Of a stretch of DNA of 64,000 nucleotides, positions 10,401 through 20,570 are shown in pieces (the first letter of the stretch is position 1; every line of letters starts with the position of its first letter). The stretch lies in NCBI RefSeq assembly GCF_000024025.1, contig NC_013131.1, positions 5,022,001-5,086,000 on the forward strand, read 5' to 3'. A model generated the notes under the pieces. The model had not been told where the DNA came from. It saw only the letters and a program-made list of their open reading frames with translations, and did not search any database. Position numbers and translations under genes: made by a program. The stretch is from Catenulispora acidiphila DSM 44928 (GTDB taxonomy: Bacteria; Actinomycetota; Actinomycetes; Streptomycetales; Catenulisporaceae).

Positions 10401-11016
10401 CGCGATCGTCACCACGCACGTCCCGGCGTACGACCCGCACCCCCGCGCCGACAGCCAGTTCTCCGACCGCTTCGAAGCCGAGATGTACGAGCGGCTCGTG
10501 CAGCGGTATCAGCAGACGCACCCCGGCGTCCACGTCATGATGCTGTTCGGCCACGCCCGAGGCTGGGCTGAGGACGTGCGGCTGCCCGACGGCACCGAAT
10601 CGCCCGACGGCATCCCGAACTTCGTCGTCGCCGACCTCGGCGCCCCGCCGTACGCGCCGGAAGACCAGGGCGGCTTCTACAACTACGGGCTCTTCAACGT
10701 CCTGCCGAACGGCACGGTGCAGTTCGCGGTGCAACCGCTGCTGGCCTCGATCGCGGTCACGGCGCCCGCACCACAGCTGACACTCGGCGCCAAGGAGCAG
10801 CTGAGCGCGGTGGGCACGTCGCTGACCGGGACGGACGCCCCGGCGTTGCAGGTACCGATCGCCGATCCGGTGTCGCGGCACTGGACGTCGTCGGACCCGC
10901 GCATCGCCTCCGTCGACCCGTCCAGCGGCGTGCTGACGGCCCACTGCGCGGGGACCGTGACGGTCGCCGTGACCGCCGGCGGCATCACAAGCACCGCTTC
11001 CGTCACCGCGAAATAG
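7492..11016 (+). CDS. secreted phosphodiester glycosidase (NAGPA-type) fused to a calcineurin-like phosphoesterase
   Basis: This 1,174-residue exported protein combines two hydrolases. After a signal peptide (residues 1-37), residues about 90-430 form a NAGPA/DUF2233 domain, the uncovering-enzyme family that splits GlcNAc-1-phosphate diesters; GGVNGDFFEIYG (Asp143) and ILFDSGGSTQMVGRL are its core motifs. Bacterial Ig-like Big_2-type modules occupy about 445-610, and a beta-rich, possibly carbohydrate-binding domain about 610-795. A metallophosphatase domain at about 800-1070 shows GDMSD (Asp868), GNHE (Asn898-His899), THVP and GHARG metal-ligand motifs. A further Big_2-type module closes the protein. 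AGGGAGG lies directly before the ATG. The Tat-exported GHL10 hydrolase follows 57 bp later. An extracellular role on phosphodiester-containing glycopolymers such as teichoic acids is inferred. Confidence 0.88.
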   Translation: MVSRRVGVRRLGWGRGAVALVVAVAGCVAVVAPAHSVPGAVGAGGGGGAASGAWLPTTPDQWPLVVDEAVSPSVTLTHGVQQHSDVLRTVGGAQRAQVMDVDLADPNVRLGVVESHDHLTDAADEVPSSMAHRTGAVGGVNGDFFEIYGSGRPLGMVVIDGRLVKSPDPTWNADLWVRHDGSIGIGTETYAGSLTDGAATAAITAVNAVNSLSGNAIVRVTPDLGTPSPIAASTVVAGHLGADGTTLLVDSVTAGVTTLPQLAAGTEDLVGSGTQAGWLSQNIHMGDQIAVSEKIGPDPDVVQGLSGGAILVQNGQRAVPLQGSGENNVDNPVTAVGVSQDGKHAVFAAFDGHQSEDVAQGLTRPQIAGWMTQHGAYNAILFDSGGSTQMVGRLPGQTQASVLNVPSDGHERPVANGLFIYSTEKAPGTAVKAVVNNGKPLTALAGTTVPLSAYGLDAADNPARDAASLKVSPGKIATVNGSTLTFTRPGHGVLHVTAGHAQSTIPLTVVDSLKTLTVTPNQVDLDSGATQLITAAATAPDGSPVDLLAEAVKWSVDPPALGTIAPDGTFTAAPTGSGMVTVTASAGGRTATVSIAVGRSTTNVDPLTDASKWSITDAYMNVYPRKVPSPGTHSTSDGSMSFDPATKAQLGDAGSFDIHYDYPYVSKTLDLSVYLNDPNSEQVPLLNGTQAPIGLGVWVKGNPDLASRPGAGLAPGIVTLNVGIWQSTSQPTSFYPTGVTFDGWQYVVAQLPPGLQYPLRINYLGLVVIKPGPNLSGDVHLADLQAVYSPRPPVPPTYTAIPKNPSWLSFTDVGSFKPGGTSIAAFDDAHTTAANPAATGTVAMKAMPGLLANLPTAAKPSMVQALGDMSDDGQLPDLTNLKTLLDGLGVPYHDAVGNHEITQGATPENANFANVFGATHYAYDQGAARVIVTDSGHIGITASDPYQTVDTDESQYLWLAQQLTQNTQKVAIVTTHVPAYDPHPRADSQFSDRFEAEMYERLVQRYQQTHPGVHVMMLFGHARGWAEDVRLPDGTESPDGIPNFVVADLGAPPYAPEDQGGFYNYGLFNVLPNGTVQFAVQPLLASIAVTAPAPQLTLGAKEQLSAVGTSLTGTDAPALQVPIADPVSRHWTSSDPRIASVDPSSGVLTAHCAGTVTVAVTAGGITSTASVTAK

Positions 11017-11073
11017 GCGAACAAGCGAACTAGCGACAAGCGACAAGCGAATAGACGAGTAGGCGAGGTAGCG

Positions 11074-12696
11074 ATGACAAGGGTTCCCAGCCGCAGGAGT
11101 TTCCTGGCGACGTCGGGCGGACTCACGGCCGCGTTGGCCGGCGGCGCGATGCTGATCGGCAGTTCGCCGGCGGCAGCCGCCGCGCCGGCTGGGAACCCGT
11201 ACCCCGCTCCGTGCGCCGGCGATCCCGCGCACCCCAAGCGCCAGCTGCGGGGCGCGTGGATCGCGAGCGTGTCGAACATCAACTGGCCCTCGGCTCCCGG
11301 ATTGACCGCCGAGCAACAGCAAACCGAGCTGACCGGCCTGCTGGACGCCGTCGTCCGGATGCGCATGAACGCCGTGTATTTGCAGATCCGTCCGGCCGCG
11401 GATGCCCTCTACGCCTCGCCCTACGAACCCTGGTCGCAGTACCTGACCGGCACGCAGGGACAGGATCCGGGCTACGACCCGCTGGCCTTCGCCGTCGCCG
11501 AGGCGCACAAGCGGAACCTGGAACTACACGCCTGGATGAACCCCTACCGCGTGTCCACGCAACCGGATCCGAGCCGGTTGGTACCTACGCACCCGGCGCG
11601 CGTGCACCCCGACTGGTGCGTGGAGTACAGCGGCGAGCTGTACTACAACCCGGGCGTCCCGGCGGTCCTGGACTTCGACGTCCAGGTGATCACCGACGTC
11701 GCGACCCGCTACGACATCGACGGCATCCACTTCGACGACTACTTCTACCCCTACCCCGTGGGCACGGCTGACTTCCCGGACGACGCGGCCTACGCCGCCT
11801 ACGGCGCGGACTTCCCCGACAAGGCCTCCTGGCGCCGGGCGAACGTCGACAAGCTTGTCAGCACCCTGCAACGCGAGCTGCGCGCCGTGAAGCCCTGGAT
11901 CAAGTGGGGGATCAGCCCCTTCGGCATCTGGCGCAACCAAGCCACCGACCCCCTGGGCTCGGCGACCAACGGACTCCAGTCCTACGACGCCCTGTCCGCC
12001 GACACCCGCGGCTGGATCCAGAAGGGCTGGCTGGACTACGTGGCGCCGCAGCTGTACTGGAACATCGGCTTCCCGGTCGCCGCCTACGACGTCCTGGTCG
12101 ACTGGTGGTCCAAGGCCGTGGACGGCACCGGCACGCAGCTGCTGATCGGCCAGACCGTCTCCAAGATCGGCACCCCGACCCCGCCGGCCTGGCTCGACCC
12201 GAACGAGATGCCGAACCACCTGATCCTCAACCGCCGGTATCCCGAGGTCGCCGGCGACATCTTCTTCAACATCACCAAGCTTCTCACCGACCCGCTCGGC
12301 TTCCAGACCCGCCTGATCGACGACCTGTACGAATACCCGGCACTGGTCCCCGAAATGTTCCGGCACTCCGGCCCAGCACCAGAGCGCACCGCACTGACCG
12401 AGGCCCAGCCCACCTCCACCGGCACGCGACTGCGCTGGCTCCACCTCGGCCGCCCGCACGGCGTCGAAGCCGCGTACTACGCGGTCTACCGCTTCGACGG
12501 CCGCCCACCACAGCCCGCGTGCGACTTCACGGATGCGAAGAACCTGCTCGGCACCGCCCGCGCAGTACCGGATCTCTTCAACGGCTGGACCGACACCAGC
12601 GCCACCTCAGGAAAGCAGTACACGTACTACGTCACGGCCCTGGACCGCTCGCACCACGAGAGCGCGCCGAGCAATCCGCAGGTGGTGGGCCGGTAA
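11074..12696 (+). CDS. Tat-exported GHL10-family (DUF187) glycosyl hydrolase-like protein
   Basis: The 540-residue protein begins with a twin-arginine signal (SRRSFLATSGG, then an Ala-rich core to about residue 38). Residues about 50-400 match the glycosyl-hydrolase-like 10 family: QLRGAWIASVSNINWPS, NAVYLQIRPAADALY, SPYEPWSQYLTG, LELHAWMNPYRVS, YDIDGIHFDDYFYPYP with the acidic residues expected at the barrel mouth, and KWGISPFGIWRN. A fibronectin-III-like beta domain closes the protein (about 435-540). Characterised relatives cleave denuded peptidoglycan glycan strands. It follows the NAGPA/phosphoesterase gene closely, with GAGGTAGCG as ribosome binding site, so the two are probably one transcript acting on the cell envelope. 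The gap (11017-11073) is made of short degenerate repeats of GCGAA/CAAGCGA. Confidence 0.9.
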   Translation: MTRVPSRRSFLATSGGLTAALAGGAMLIGSSPAAAAAPAGNPYPAPCAGDPAHPKRQLRGAWIASVSNINWPSAPGLTAEQQQTELTGLLDAVVRMRMNAVYLQIRPAADALYASPYEPWSQYLTGTQGQDPGYDPLAFAVAEAHKRNLELHAWMNPYRVSTQPDPSRLVPTHPARVHPDWCVEYSGELYYNPGVPAVLDFDVQVITDVATRYDIDGIHFDDYFYPYPVGTADFPDDAAYAAYGADFPDKASWRRANVDKLVSTLQRELRAVKPWIKWGISPFGIWRNQATDPLGSATNGLQSYDALSADTRGWIQKGWLDYVAPQLYWNIGFPVAAYDVLVDWWSKAVDGTGTQLLIGQTVSKIGTPTPPAWLDPNEMPNHLILNRRYPEVAGDIFFNITKLLTDPLGFQTRLIDDLYEYPALVPEMFRHSGPAPERTALTEAQPTSTGTRLRWLHLGRPHGVEAAYYAVYRFDGRPPQPACDFTDAKNLLGTARAVPDLFNGWTDTSATSGKQYTYYVTALDRSHHESAPSNPQVVGR

Positions 12697-12752
12697 GCCC
12701 GACTTGCCCGCCTTGGCCGCGTTGACCGTCTTAGTGGTGCGACAATAGCTCT

Positions 12753-13103
12753 GTGATCACGATCGCGCCCGAGCAGTTCGAGGAGTTGGTCGGCCAAGCG
12801 CTGGATTCCATTCCCCCGGCGCTGGGGCGGCAGATTCGGAACGTGGCGGTTGTCGTCGAGGCTGAGGCGCCGTATTCCGGGCTGTTGGGCCTGTACGAGG
12901 GCGTGCCGCTGACCGGGCGGGGGGAGTGGTACTCCGGTGTACTGCCGGACCGGATCACCATCTACCGGAACGAGATTCTCAAGATCTGCCACAGCTATGA
13001 CGATGTGGTGCGGGAGGTGCGGGAGGTGCGGACGACCGTGATCCACGAGGTGGGGCATCACTTCGGGATCGACGACGACCGTCTGCACGAGCTCGGCTGG
13101 TAG
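12753..13103 (+). CDS. small zincin-type metallopeptidase (DUF1025/MpmA-like)
   Basis: A 116-residue cytoplasmic protein starting with GTG. Near the C-terminus it carries the zinc-protease signature HEVGHHFGIDD (HExxHxxGxxD type), preceded by the family hallmarks ITIYRNEIL and VREVRTTVIHE. The N-terminal half (FEELVGQALDSIPPAL, NVAVVVEAEAP, LLGLYEGVPLT) is typical of the actinobacterial metallopeptidase family of about 115-130 residues. Substrates are unknown. It lies 56 bp after the GHL10 gene and may be independent of it. Confidence 0.9.
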   Translation: MITIAPEQFEELVGQALDSIPPALGRQIRNVAVVVEAEAPYSGLLGLYEGVPLTGRGEWYSGVLPDRITIYRNEILKICHSYDDVVREVREVRTTVIHEVGHHFGIDDDRLHELGW

Positions 13104-13250
13104 CGGGTAGGCGCGGGCCGCGGTGGCTCAGCTCGGCCATCCCAGCTACGGTCATGCGGAAATCAAGCGTGCATGATTGATTTTTTCTTCCCGGCCTGCC
13201 AGGCTCGCCGAGGGCGGGGACGCCCGCAGCGGACACCACCGGGAGGCGCG

Positions 13251-14045
13251 ATGGCAGTGCTGGACGATCTGCTCGAAGACCTGGCCGCCGAGAGCGGCGC
13301 CCTGGACGCCCTGCTGGCACCGCTGGAGGACGCCGCGTGGCGCACGCCGACGCCCGCGCCGGGCTGGACGGTCGCGCACCAGATCGCGCACCTGGCCTGG
13401 ACCGACCGCGTCGCGGCGCTCGCCGCCCGGGACCCCGAGGCGTTCACCGCGATGCTGACGGCCGCCCTGCAGGAGAGCGGCACAGCGTTCGTCGATCAGG
13501 AAGCTGAGCGCGGCGCGCAGCAGAGTCCCGCCGAGCTGCTGGCGGCCTGGCGCGCCGACCGCCACGACCTGGCCGCGGCGCTCCCCGCGGTCCCGCCCGG
13601 CGGCAAGCTGCCCTGGTTCGGCCCGCCGATGGGCGCCGCGACCATGGCCACCGCGCGCCTGATGGAGACCTGGGCCCACGGCCAGGACGTCGCCGACGCC
13701 CTCGGCGTGAAGCGCGAGCCGACCGCCCGCCTGAGGAACGTCGCGCACCTGGGCGTCCGTACCCGCGATTTCGCCTACATCCAACGTGGTCTGCCGGTCC
13801 CGGACAGCGAGTTCCGCATCGAACTCACCGCGCCCGACGGCAGCCTGTGGACCTGGGGTCCGGAGACGGCGGCAGAACGTGTGAGCGGCCCGGCGCTCGA
13901 CTTCTGCCTGCTGGTCGCCCAGCGTCGCCACCGCGACGACCTCGCCGTCCAGGTCGTCGGCGACCAGGCGGACCAGTGGCTGAACATCGCGCAGGTGTTC
14001 GCGGGCCCGAGCGGGTCCGGTCGGAGCAAGGGACAGTTTTCATGA
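13251..14045 (+). CDS. TIGR03084 family metal-binding (DinB-like) protein
   Basis: A 264-residue protein of the DinB/mycothiol-dependent maleylpyruvate isomerase superfamily. The N-terminal four-helix bundle includes WTVAHQIAHLAWTDR (first His ligands) and METWAHGQDVADALG (later His ligand), the pattern of a triad metal site. The C-terminal part (FRIELTAPDGSLWTWGP...VSGPALDFCLLVAQRRH) is the usual family extension. The ATG at 13251 is chosen because GGGAGG sits 5 nt before it; upstream codons in frame encode unlikely sequence. Its stop codon overlaps the AtuA start (ATGA), making it the first gene of the acyl-CoA operon. The reaction is unknown; mycothiol- or metal-dependent chemistry on an operon intermediate is an inference. 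Confidence 0.88.
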   Translation: MAVLDDLLEDLAAESGALDALLAPLEDAAWRTPTPAPGWTVAHQIAHLAWTDRVAALAARDPEAFTAMLTAALQESGTAFVDQEAERGAQQSPAELLAAWRADRHDLAAALPAVPPGGKLPWFGPPMGAATMATARLMETWAHGQDVADALGVKREPTARLRNVAHLGVRTRDFAYIQRGLPVPDSEFRIELTAPDGSLWTWGPETAAERVSGPALDFCLLVAQRRHRDDLAVQVVGDQADQWLNIAQVFAGPSGSGRSKGQFS

Positions 14046-15787
14046 GTGCCGCCAACAGCGTGACCAGCCTGTCGCAGAATCCGGATATCCTCCGCATCGG
14101 CAACGCCTCCGGTTTCTACGGCGACCGCTTCTCCGCGGTCCGCGAGATGCTCGAAGACGGCGAGCTGGACGTCCTGACCGGCGACTACCTCGCCGAGCTG
14201 ACCATGCTCATCCTCGGCCGCGACCGGATGAAGCACCCTGAGTCGGGCTACGCCAAGACCTTCCTGCGCCAGATGGAAGACGCCCTCGGGCTGGCGCTGG
14301 AGCGCGGCGTCAAGATCGTGGTGAACGCCGGCGGGCTGAACCCGGCGGGCCTGGCCGACAAGCTCCGCGAGCTCGCACAGACGCTCGGGCTGGACGCGGC
14401 GATCGCGCACGTCGAGGGCGACGACCTGCTGCCGCGCGCAGCAGAGCTCGGATTCGCCGGGGCGCTGACGGCGAACGCCTACCTCGGCGGCTTCGGGATC
14501 GCCGAGTGCCTGCGCGCCGGCGCCGACGTCGTGGTCACCGGACGGGTGACCGACGCGTCGCTGGTCGTCGGCCCGGCGGTCGCGCGCTTCGGCTGGCAGC
14601 GCTCCGACCACGACCGCCTCGCCGGCGCCGTCGCGGCGGGTCACGTCATCGAGTGCGGCGCGCAGGCCACCGGCGGCAACTACGCCTTCTTCACCGAGAT
14701 CGCCGACCTGCGCCGCCCCGGCTTCCCGATCGCCGAGGTGCACGCCGACGGCTCGGCCGTGATCACCAAGCACGCCGGGACCGGCGGCGCCGTCAGCGTC
14801 GGGACGGTCACCGCGCAGTTGTTGTACGAGATCACCGGCCACCGGTATGCCAACCCTGACGTCACCACGCGCCTGGACACCGTGACCCTGGCCCAGGACG
14901 GCCCGGACCGGGTCCGCATCAGCGGCGTCGTCGGCGAAGCCCCGCCGCCGCAGCTCAAGGTGGCGCTGAACAAGCTCGGCGGCTTCCGCAACGAGGTCGA
15001 GTTCGTCCTCACCGGCCTGTCGATCGAAGCCAAGGCGGACTTGGCGAAGGAACAACTGCTAGCCGGGCTCACCACCGCGCCTGAGTCGCTGGAATGGACG
15101 CTGGTGCGCACCGACCAGCCCGACGCCGACACCGAGGAGACCGCCAGCGCCCTGCTGCGCTGCGTCGTGCGGGATCAGAACCCGGACACCATCGGACGCG
15201 CGTTCACCGGCGCCGCCGTCGAGCTGGCGCTGTCCGGCTACCCGGGCTTCCATGTGACGGCTCCGCCCGGCGCGGCCTCGCCCTACGGCGTCTACACCGC
15301 CGCCTACGTCGACGCCGCCGAGGTCACCCACGTCGCGGTGCTGCCCGACGGCGAACGCGTCACCATCGCACACCCGGACCTGACGCTGGAGCTACAGACA
15401 GCGCCTGATCCCCTTCTCCCAGAACGACTTCCCGCCGAGGAGACCCACCTCGCCCCGCTCGGTCTGGTCTTCGGCGCGCGCAGTGGCGACAAGGGGGGAG
15501 ACGCGAACGTCGGCGTCTGGGCTCGCAGCGACGAAGCGTGGCGCTGGCTCGCCCACGAACTCACGGTCGAGCGTTTCAAGGTTCTGCTTCCTGAAGCCGC
15601 CGATCTGCGCGTCACCCGCCACCTGTTCCCGAACCTGCGGGCCGTGAACTTCGTGGTCGAGGGCATCCTCGGCGCCGGTGTCGCCTCCCAGGGCCGGTTC
15701 GACCCGCAGGCCAAGGGTCTCGGCGAATGGCTGCGCGCCCGCAACGCCGACCTCCCGGTCTCCCTGCTGAAAGGAAGCGAGCAGTGA
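14042..15787 (+). CDS. atuA: AtuA-family protein (DUF1446), acyclic terpene utilisation type
   Basis: The 581-residue protein matches AtuA/DUF1446 throughout: RIGNASGFYGDRFSAVREML at the start, LDVLTGDYLAELTMLIL, KIVVNAGGLNPAGLADKL, GADVVVTGRVTDASLV, ECGAQATGGNYAFF, and the C-terminal AtuA-like domain with ARSGDKGGDANVGVWAR. In Pseudomonas, AtuA is needed for citronellol/geraniol catabolism, but its reaction is unresolved. The gene overlaps both neighbours by 4 bp (ATGA at 14042, GTGA at 15784), so its product is made stoichiometrically with the dehydrogenase and carboxylase. The symbol reflects family membership only; a leucine or other branched acyl-CoA role is equally possible here. Confidence 0.9.
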   Translation: MSAANSVTSLSQNPDILRIGNASGFYGDRFSAVREMLEDGELDVLTGDYLAELTMLILGRDRMKHPESGYAKTFLRQMEDALGLALERGVKIVVNAGGLNPAGLADKLRELAQTLGLDAAIAHVEGDDLLPRAAELGFAGALTANAYLGGFGIAECLRAGADVVVTGRVTDASLVVGPAVARFGWQRSDHDRLAGAVAAGHVIECGAQATGGNYAFFTEIADLRRPGFPIAEVHADGSAVITKHAGTGGAVSVGTVTAQLLYEITGHRYANPDVTTRLDTVTLAQDGPDRVRISGVVGEAPPPQLKVALNKLGGFRNEVEFVLTGLSIEAKADLAKEQLLAGLTTAPESLEWTLVRTDQPDADTEETASALLRCVVRDQNPDTIGRAFTGAAVELALSGYPGFHVTAPPGAASPYGVYTAAYVDAAEVTHVAVLPDGERVTIAHPDLTLELQTAPDPLLPERLPAEETHLAPLGLVFGARSGDKGGDANVGVWARSDEAWRWLAHELTVERFKVLLPEAADLRVTRHLFPNLRAVNFVVEGILGAGVASQGRFDPQAKGLGEWLRARNADLPVSLLKGSEQ

Positions 15788-16943
15788 ACCGCCTGTCCGG
15801 TCCTGCCTGGTCGACCGAGGAACGCAGGGCTCTGAGAGCGACCGTCCGCAGGTTCACCGAGCAGGAAGTCCTGCCGAATCTGGACGGCTGGGAGCGCGCC
15901 GGTGAGCTGCCGCGCGAGCTGTCCAAGAAGGCCGGTGCGCTGGGTCTGCTCGGCGTCGCGCATCCGGTCGAGGTCGGCGGCGGAGGCGGCGACCTGATCG
16001 ACGCCATCACCGTCAACGAGGAGATGCACGACGCCGGCGGTTCCGGCGGCTTGTTCGCATCCTTGTTCACCTGCGGCATATCCACGCCGCACCTGGTAGC
16101 CGCGAACGATCCCGAGCAAATCGAGCGCTGGGTCAAGCCGACGCTGGCGGGGGAGAAGATCGGGGCGCTCGCCGTGACCGAACCCGGCGGCGGCAGCGAC
16201 GTGGCCCGTATCCAGACCACGGCGCGGCGCGACGGCGAGCACTTCGTGGTGAACGGCGCCAAGACCTTCATCACCTCCGGCGTCCGCGCCGACTACGTGG
16301 TGGCTGCCGTTCGCACCGGAGACTCAGGCGCCAGCGGCATCTCGTTGCTGGTCGTCGAGAAGGACACACCGGGCTTCACCGTCAGCCGCCGGCTGGAGAA
16401 GCTCGGATGGCTGTGCTCTGACACCGCCGAACTGGCGTTCCAGGACGCCCGCGTCCCGGTCGAGAACCTCGTCGGCGCCGAGAACAGCGGGTTCTTCCAG
16501 CTCGCCGAGCACTTCTTGTCCGAACGCGTCGCGTTGGCCGCGCAGGCGTACTCCCACGCCCAGCGCTGCCTGGACCTCGCCGTGGACTGGACGCGAAAAC
16601 GCCAGACGTTCGGCAAGCCGCTGATCGACCGGCAGCTCGTCCAGAACACCCTCACCGAAATGGCCCGGAAGATCGACGTGGCGCGCACCTATACCCATGC
16701 CCTGATAGACCGGTCCCTCGCCGGTGAGAAGGACCTGATCGCAGAAGTCTGTTTCGCCAAGAACACGGCGGTGGAGACCGCCGAGTGGGTGGCGACGCAG
16801 GCGCTGCAACTGTTCGGAGGCCTGGGCTACATGCGCGAATCAGAGGTCGAACGGCACTACCGCGACGTCCGGATCCTGGGCATCGGCGGCGGCGCGACCG
16901 AGGTGATGAACGGGCTGGCGGCGCGCGTGCTGGGCTTCCGCTC

Positions 16944-16947
<4 letters not shown>
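15784..16947 (+). CDS. acyl-CoA dehydrogenase (citronellyl-/isovaleryl-CoA dehydrogenase type)
   Basis: A 387-residue FAD flavoenzyme that introduces an alpha,beta double bond in an acyl-CoA. Family motifs: LGVAHPVEVGGGGGDL, ALAVTEPGGGSDVARIQTTA (FAD and CoA contacts), GAKTFITSGVRADY, and the C-terminal RQTFGKPLIDRQLVQ, QLFGGLGYMRESEVERHYRDVRI. The catalytic base expected in the late helix is not placed with certainty. The GTG start overlaps the AtuA stop and has AGGAAG upstream. The next gene overlaps its stop by 4 bp. In atu and liu pathways this step precedes the biotin carboxylase encoded just downstream. Confidence 0.93.
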
Positions 16948-18542
<1,595 letters not shown>

Positions 18543-18563
18543 AAGGGCTGGAAGGACTCTGCT

Positions 18564-20570
18564 ATGGCTGACTTCACGACGGGACCGCTGAATTCCGTCC
18601 TGGTCGCGAACCGCGGCGAGATCGCGCGGCGGGTGTTCGCGACGTGCCGCCGGCTCGGGTACGGGACTGTCGCAGTATTCTCCGACGCCGACTCCGAGGC
18701 GCTGCATACGCGGGAGGCCGACGTCGCCGTCCGGTTGCCCGGCAACACCTCCGCCGAGACGTATCTGCGCTCTGATCTGCTCATCGAGGCGGCGCTGGCG
18801 TCAGGGGCGGACGCCGTTCACCCCGGATACGGGTTCCTGTCAGAGAAGGAAGACTTCGCACAGGCGGTCGTCGACGCGGGGCTGCGCTGGCTCGGCCCGC
18901 CGCCGTCGGCGATCGCCGCGATGGGATCGAAGGTCGCGGCGAAGAAGATGATGGCCGCCGCCGGGGTTCCGGTGCTGCGGGAGCTGAGCGCGGACGAGGT
19001 CGCCGAGGCGGACCTGCCGGTGCTGATCAAGGCTTCGGCCGGCGGCGGCGGACGCGGGATGCGCGTGGTGCGCACGCTGGCGGAGCTGCCGGGGCAGTGG
19101 GAGGCGGCGCAGGCTGAGGCGGCCTCGGCGTTCGGCGACGGGACGGTGTTCTGCGAGCAGTACATCGAGACCGGACGGCACATCGAGGTGCAGATCCTGG
19201 CCGACGCGCACGGCACGGTGTGGGCGGTGGGGGAGCGGGAGTGCTCGATCCAGCGGCGGCATCAGAAGGTCGTTGAGGAGGCGCCCTCGCCGTTCGTGCA
19301 GGCGCATCCGGAGCTGCGCGCGCAGCTGTTCGCGGCGGCGCGGGACGCTGCGGCGGTCATCGGATACGTCGGCGCCGGGACGGTGGAGTTCCTGGTGGCG
19401 CCGGACGGGTCGTTCGCGTTCCTGGAGATGAACACGCGGCTGCAGGTCGAGCATCCGGTCACCGAGCTGACCTGCGGGCTGGACCTGGTCGCCTGGCAGC
19501 TGCGGATCGCCACCGGGGAGGCGTTGCCGGACGCCGGCGAACCCGGCGCGCGCGGCTCGGCGATCGAGGTCCGGCTCTACGCCGAGGACCCGGCGAAGGA
19601 CTGGCAGCCGGCGTCGGGAACGCTGCACGCGTTCGGGATGCCGGGCGTCGCCTACGAGTTCGAGGTTCCGGTCGGACTGAACGAGCCGTTGCTGCGGCTG
19701 GATTCGGGCGTCGAGTCCGGCTCGGTCGTCGGCGTGTACTACGACCCGATGCTGGCCAAGGTGATCGCGTGGGCTCCACGGCGCGCCGAGGCGGCGCGGC
19801 TGCTGGCGTCCGCGCTCGCGAAGGCGGAGATCCACGGAGTCGTGACCAACCGCGACCTGCTCGTCAATGTGCTGCGACACCCGGCTTTTCTAGCCGGGGA
19901 CACCGATACGGCGTTCTTCTCTACCTACGGGCTCGACGTCTTGGCGGCGCCGTTGGCATCGCCGGAGACCGAGCGCGTCTCGGCGCTCGCCGGGGCGCTC
20001 GCGGTGGCGGCGGCGAACCGGGCTGAGGCGACGGTGCTCGGCGGGTTGCCGAGCGGGTGGCGGAACGTGCCGTCGCAGTCGCAGCGGCGAGTGCTGAGCG
20101 CCGGCGAGTCCGAGTACGAGGTGCGCTATCGCTTCGGGCGCGATGGTCTGGTCGCCGAGGGGTACGACGGGGTCGCCTTGATCTCGGCCACTCCTGCCGA
20201 GGTGGTCCTGGACATCAAAGGCCTGCGACGGACGTTTCGGATCGGGCGCCACCCCCACACGGTGGTCGTCGACTCGCCGGCGGGCTCGGTGACGTTCACG
20301 CTGGTTCCGACGTTCACCGACCCCGCCGACGCAGTCGCCGCCGGATCGCTGCTGGCGCCGATGCCGGGCTCGGTGGTGCGGCTGGGCGCGGCGGGCGTCG
20401 GCGACGCGGTCGCGGCGGGGCAGCCGATCCTGTGGCTGGAGGCGATGAAGATGGAGCACCAGGTGTCCGCGCCGGTCGCCGGCGTGCTGAGCGCGCTGCC
20501 GGTGTCGGTCGGCACCCAGGTGGATGTCGGGACCGTGCTGGCGGTCGTCGAGGAGGTGGGAGCGGGATGA
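18564..20570 (+). CDS. acyl-CoA carboxylase alpha subunit (biotin carboxylase + BCCP)
   Basis: A 668-residue two-function subunit. Residues about 8-450 are the ATP-grasp biotin carboxylase (LVANRGEIARRVFATCRRLGYGTVAV, HPGYGFLSEKEDFA, KASAGGGGRGMRVV, EQYIETGRHIEVQILAD, ECSIQRRHQKVVEEAPS, EMNTRLQVEHPVTELTCGLDLV). A linker/BT region spans about 460-590, and the C-terminal biotinyl domain carries EAMKMEH with the biotin Lys at about 629. It pairs with the carboxyltransferase just upstream. The ribosome binding site is GGAAGGA before ATG, and the stop overlaps the enoyl-CoA hydratase start. Cytoplasmic; requires biotinylation by BirA. Confidence 0.95.
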   Translation: MADFTTGPLNSVLVANRGEIARRVFATCRRLGYGTVAVFSDADSEALHTREADVAVRLPGNTSAETYLRSDLLIEAALASGADAVHPGYGFLSEKEDFAQAVVDAGLRWLGPPPSAIAAMGSKVAAKKMMAAAGVPVLRELSADEVAEADLPVLIKASAGGGGRGMRVVRTLAELPGQWEAAQAEAASAFGDGTVFCEQYIETGRHIEVQILADAHGTVWAVGERECSIQRRHQKVVEEAPSPFVQAHPELRAQLFAAARDAAAVIGYVGAGTVEFLVAPDGSFAFLEMNTRLQVEHPVTELTCGLDLVAWQLRIATGEALPDAGEPGARGSAIEVRLYAEDPAKDWQPASGTLHAFGMPGVAYEFEVPVGLNEPLLRLDSGVESGSVVGVYYDPMLAKVIAWAPRRAEAARLLASALAKAEIHGVVTNRDLLVNVLRHPAFLAGDTDTAFFSTYGLDVLAAPLASPETERVSALAGALAVAAANRAEATVLGGLPSGWRNVPSQSQRRVLSAGESEYEVRYRFGRDGLVAEGYDGVALISATPAEVVLDIKGLRRTFRIGRHPHTVVVDSPAGSVTFTLVPTFTDPADAVAAGSLLAPMPGSVVRLGAAGVGDAVAAGQPILWLEAMKMEHQVSAPVAGVLSALPVSVGTQVDVGTVLAVVEEVGAG

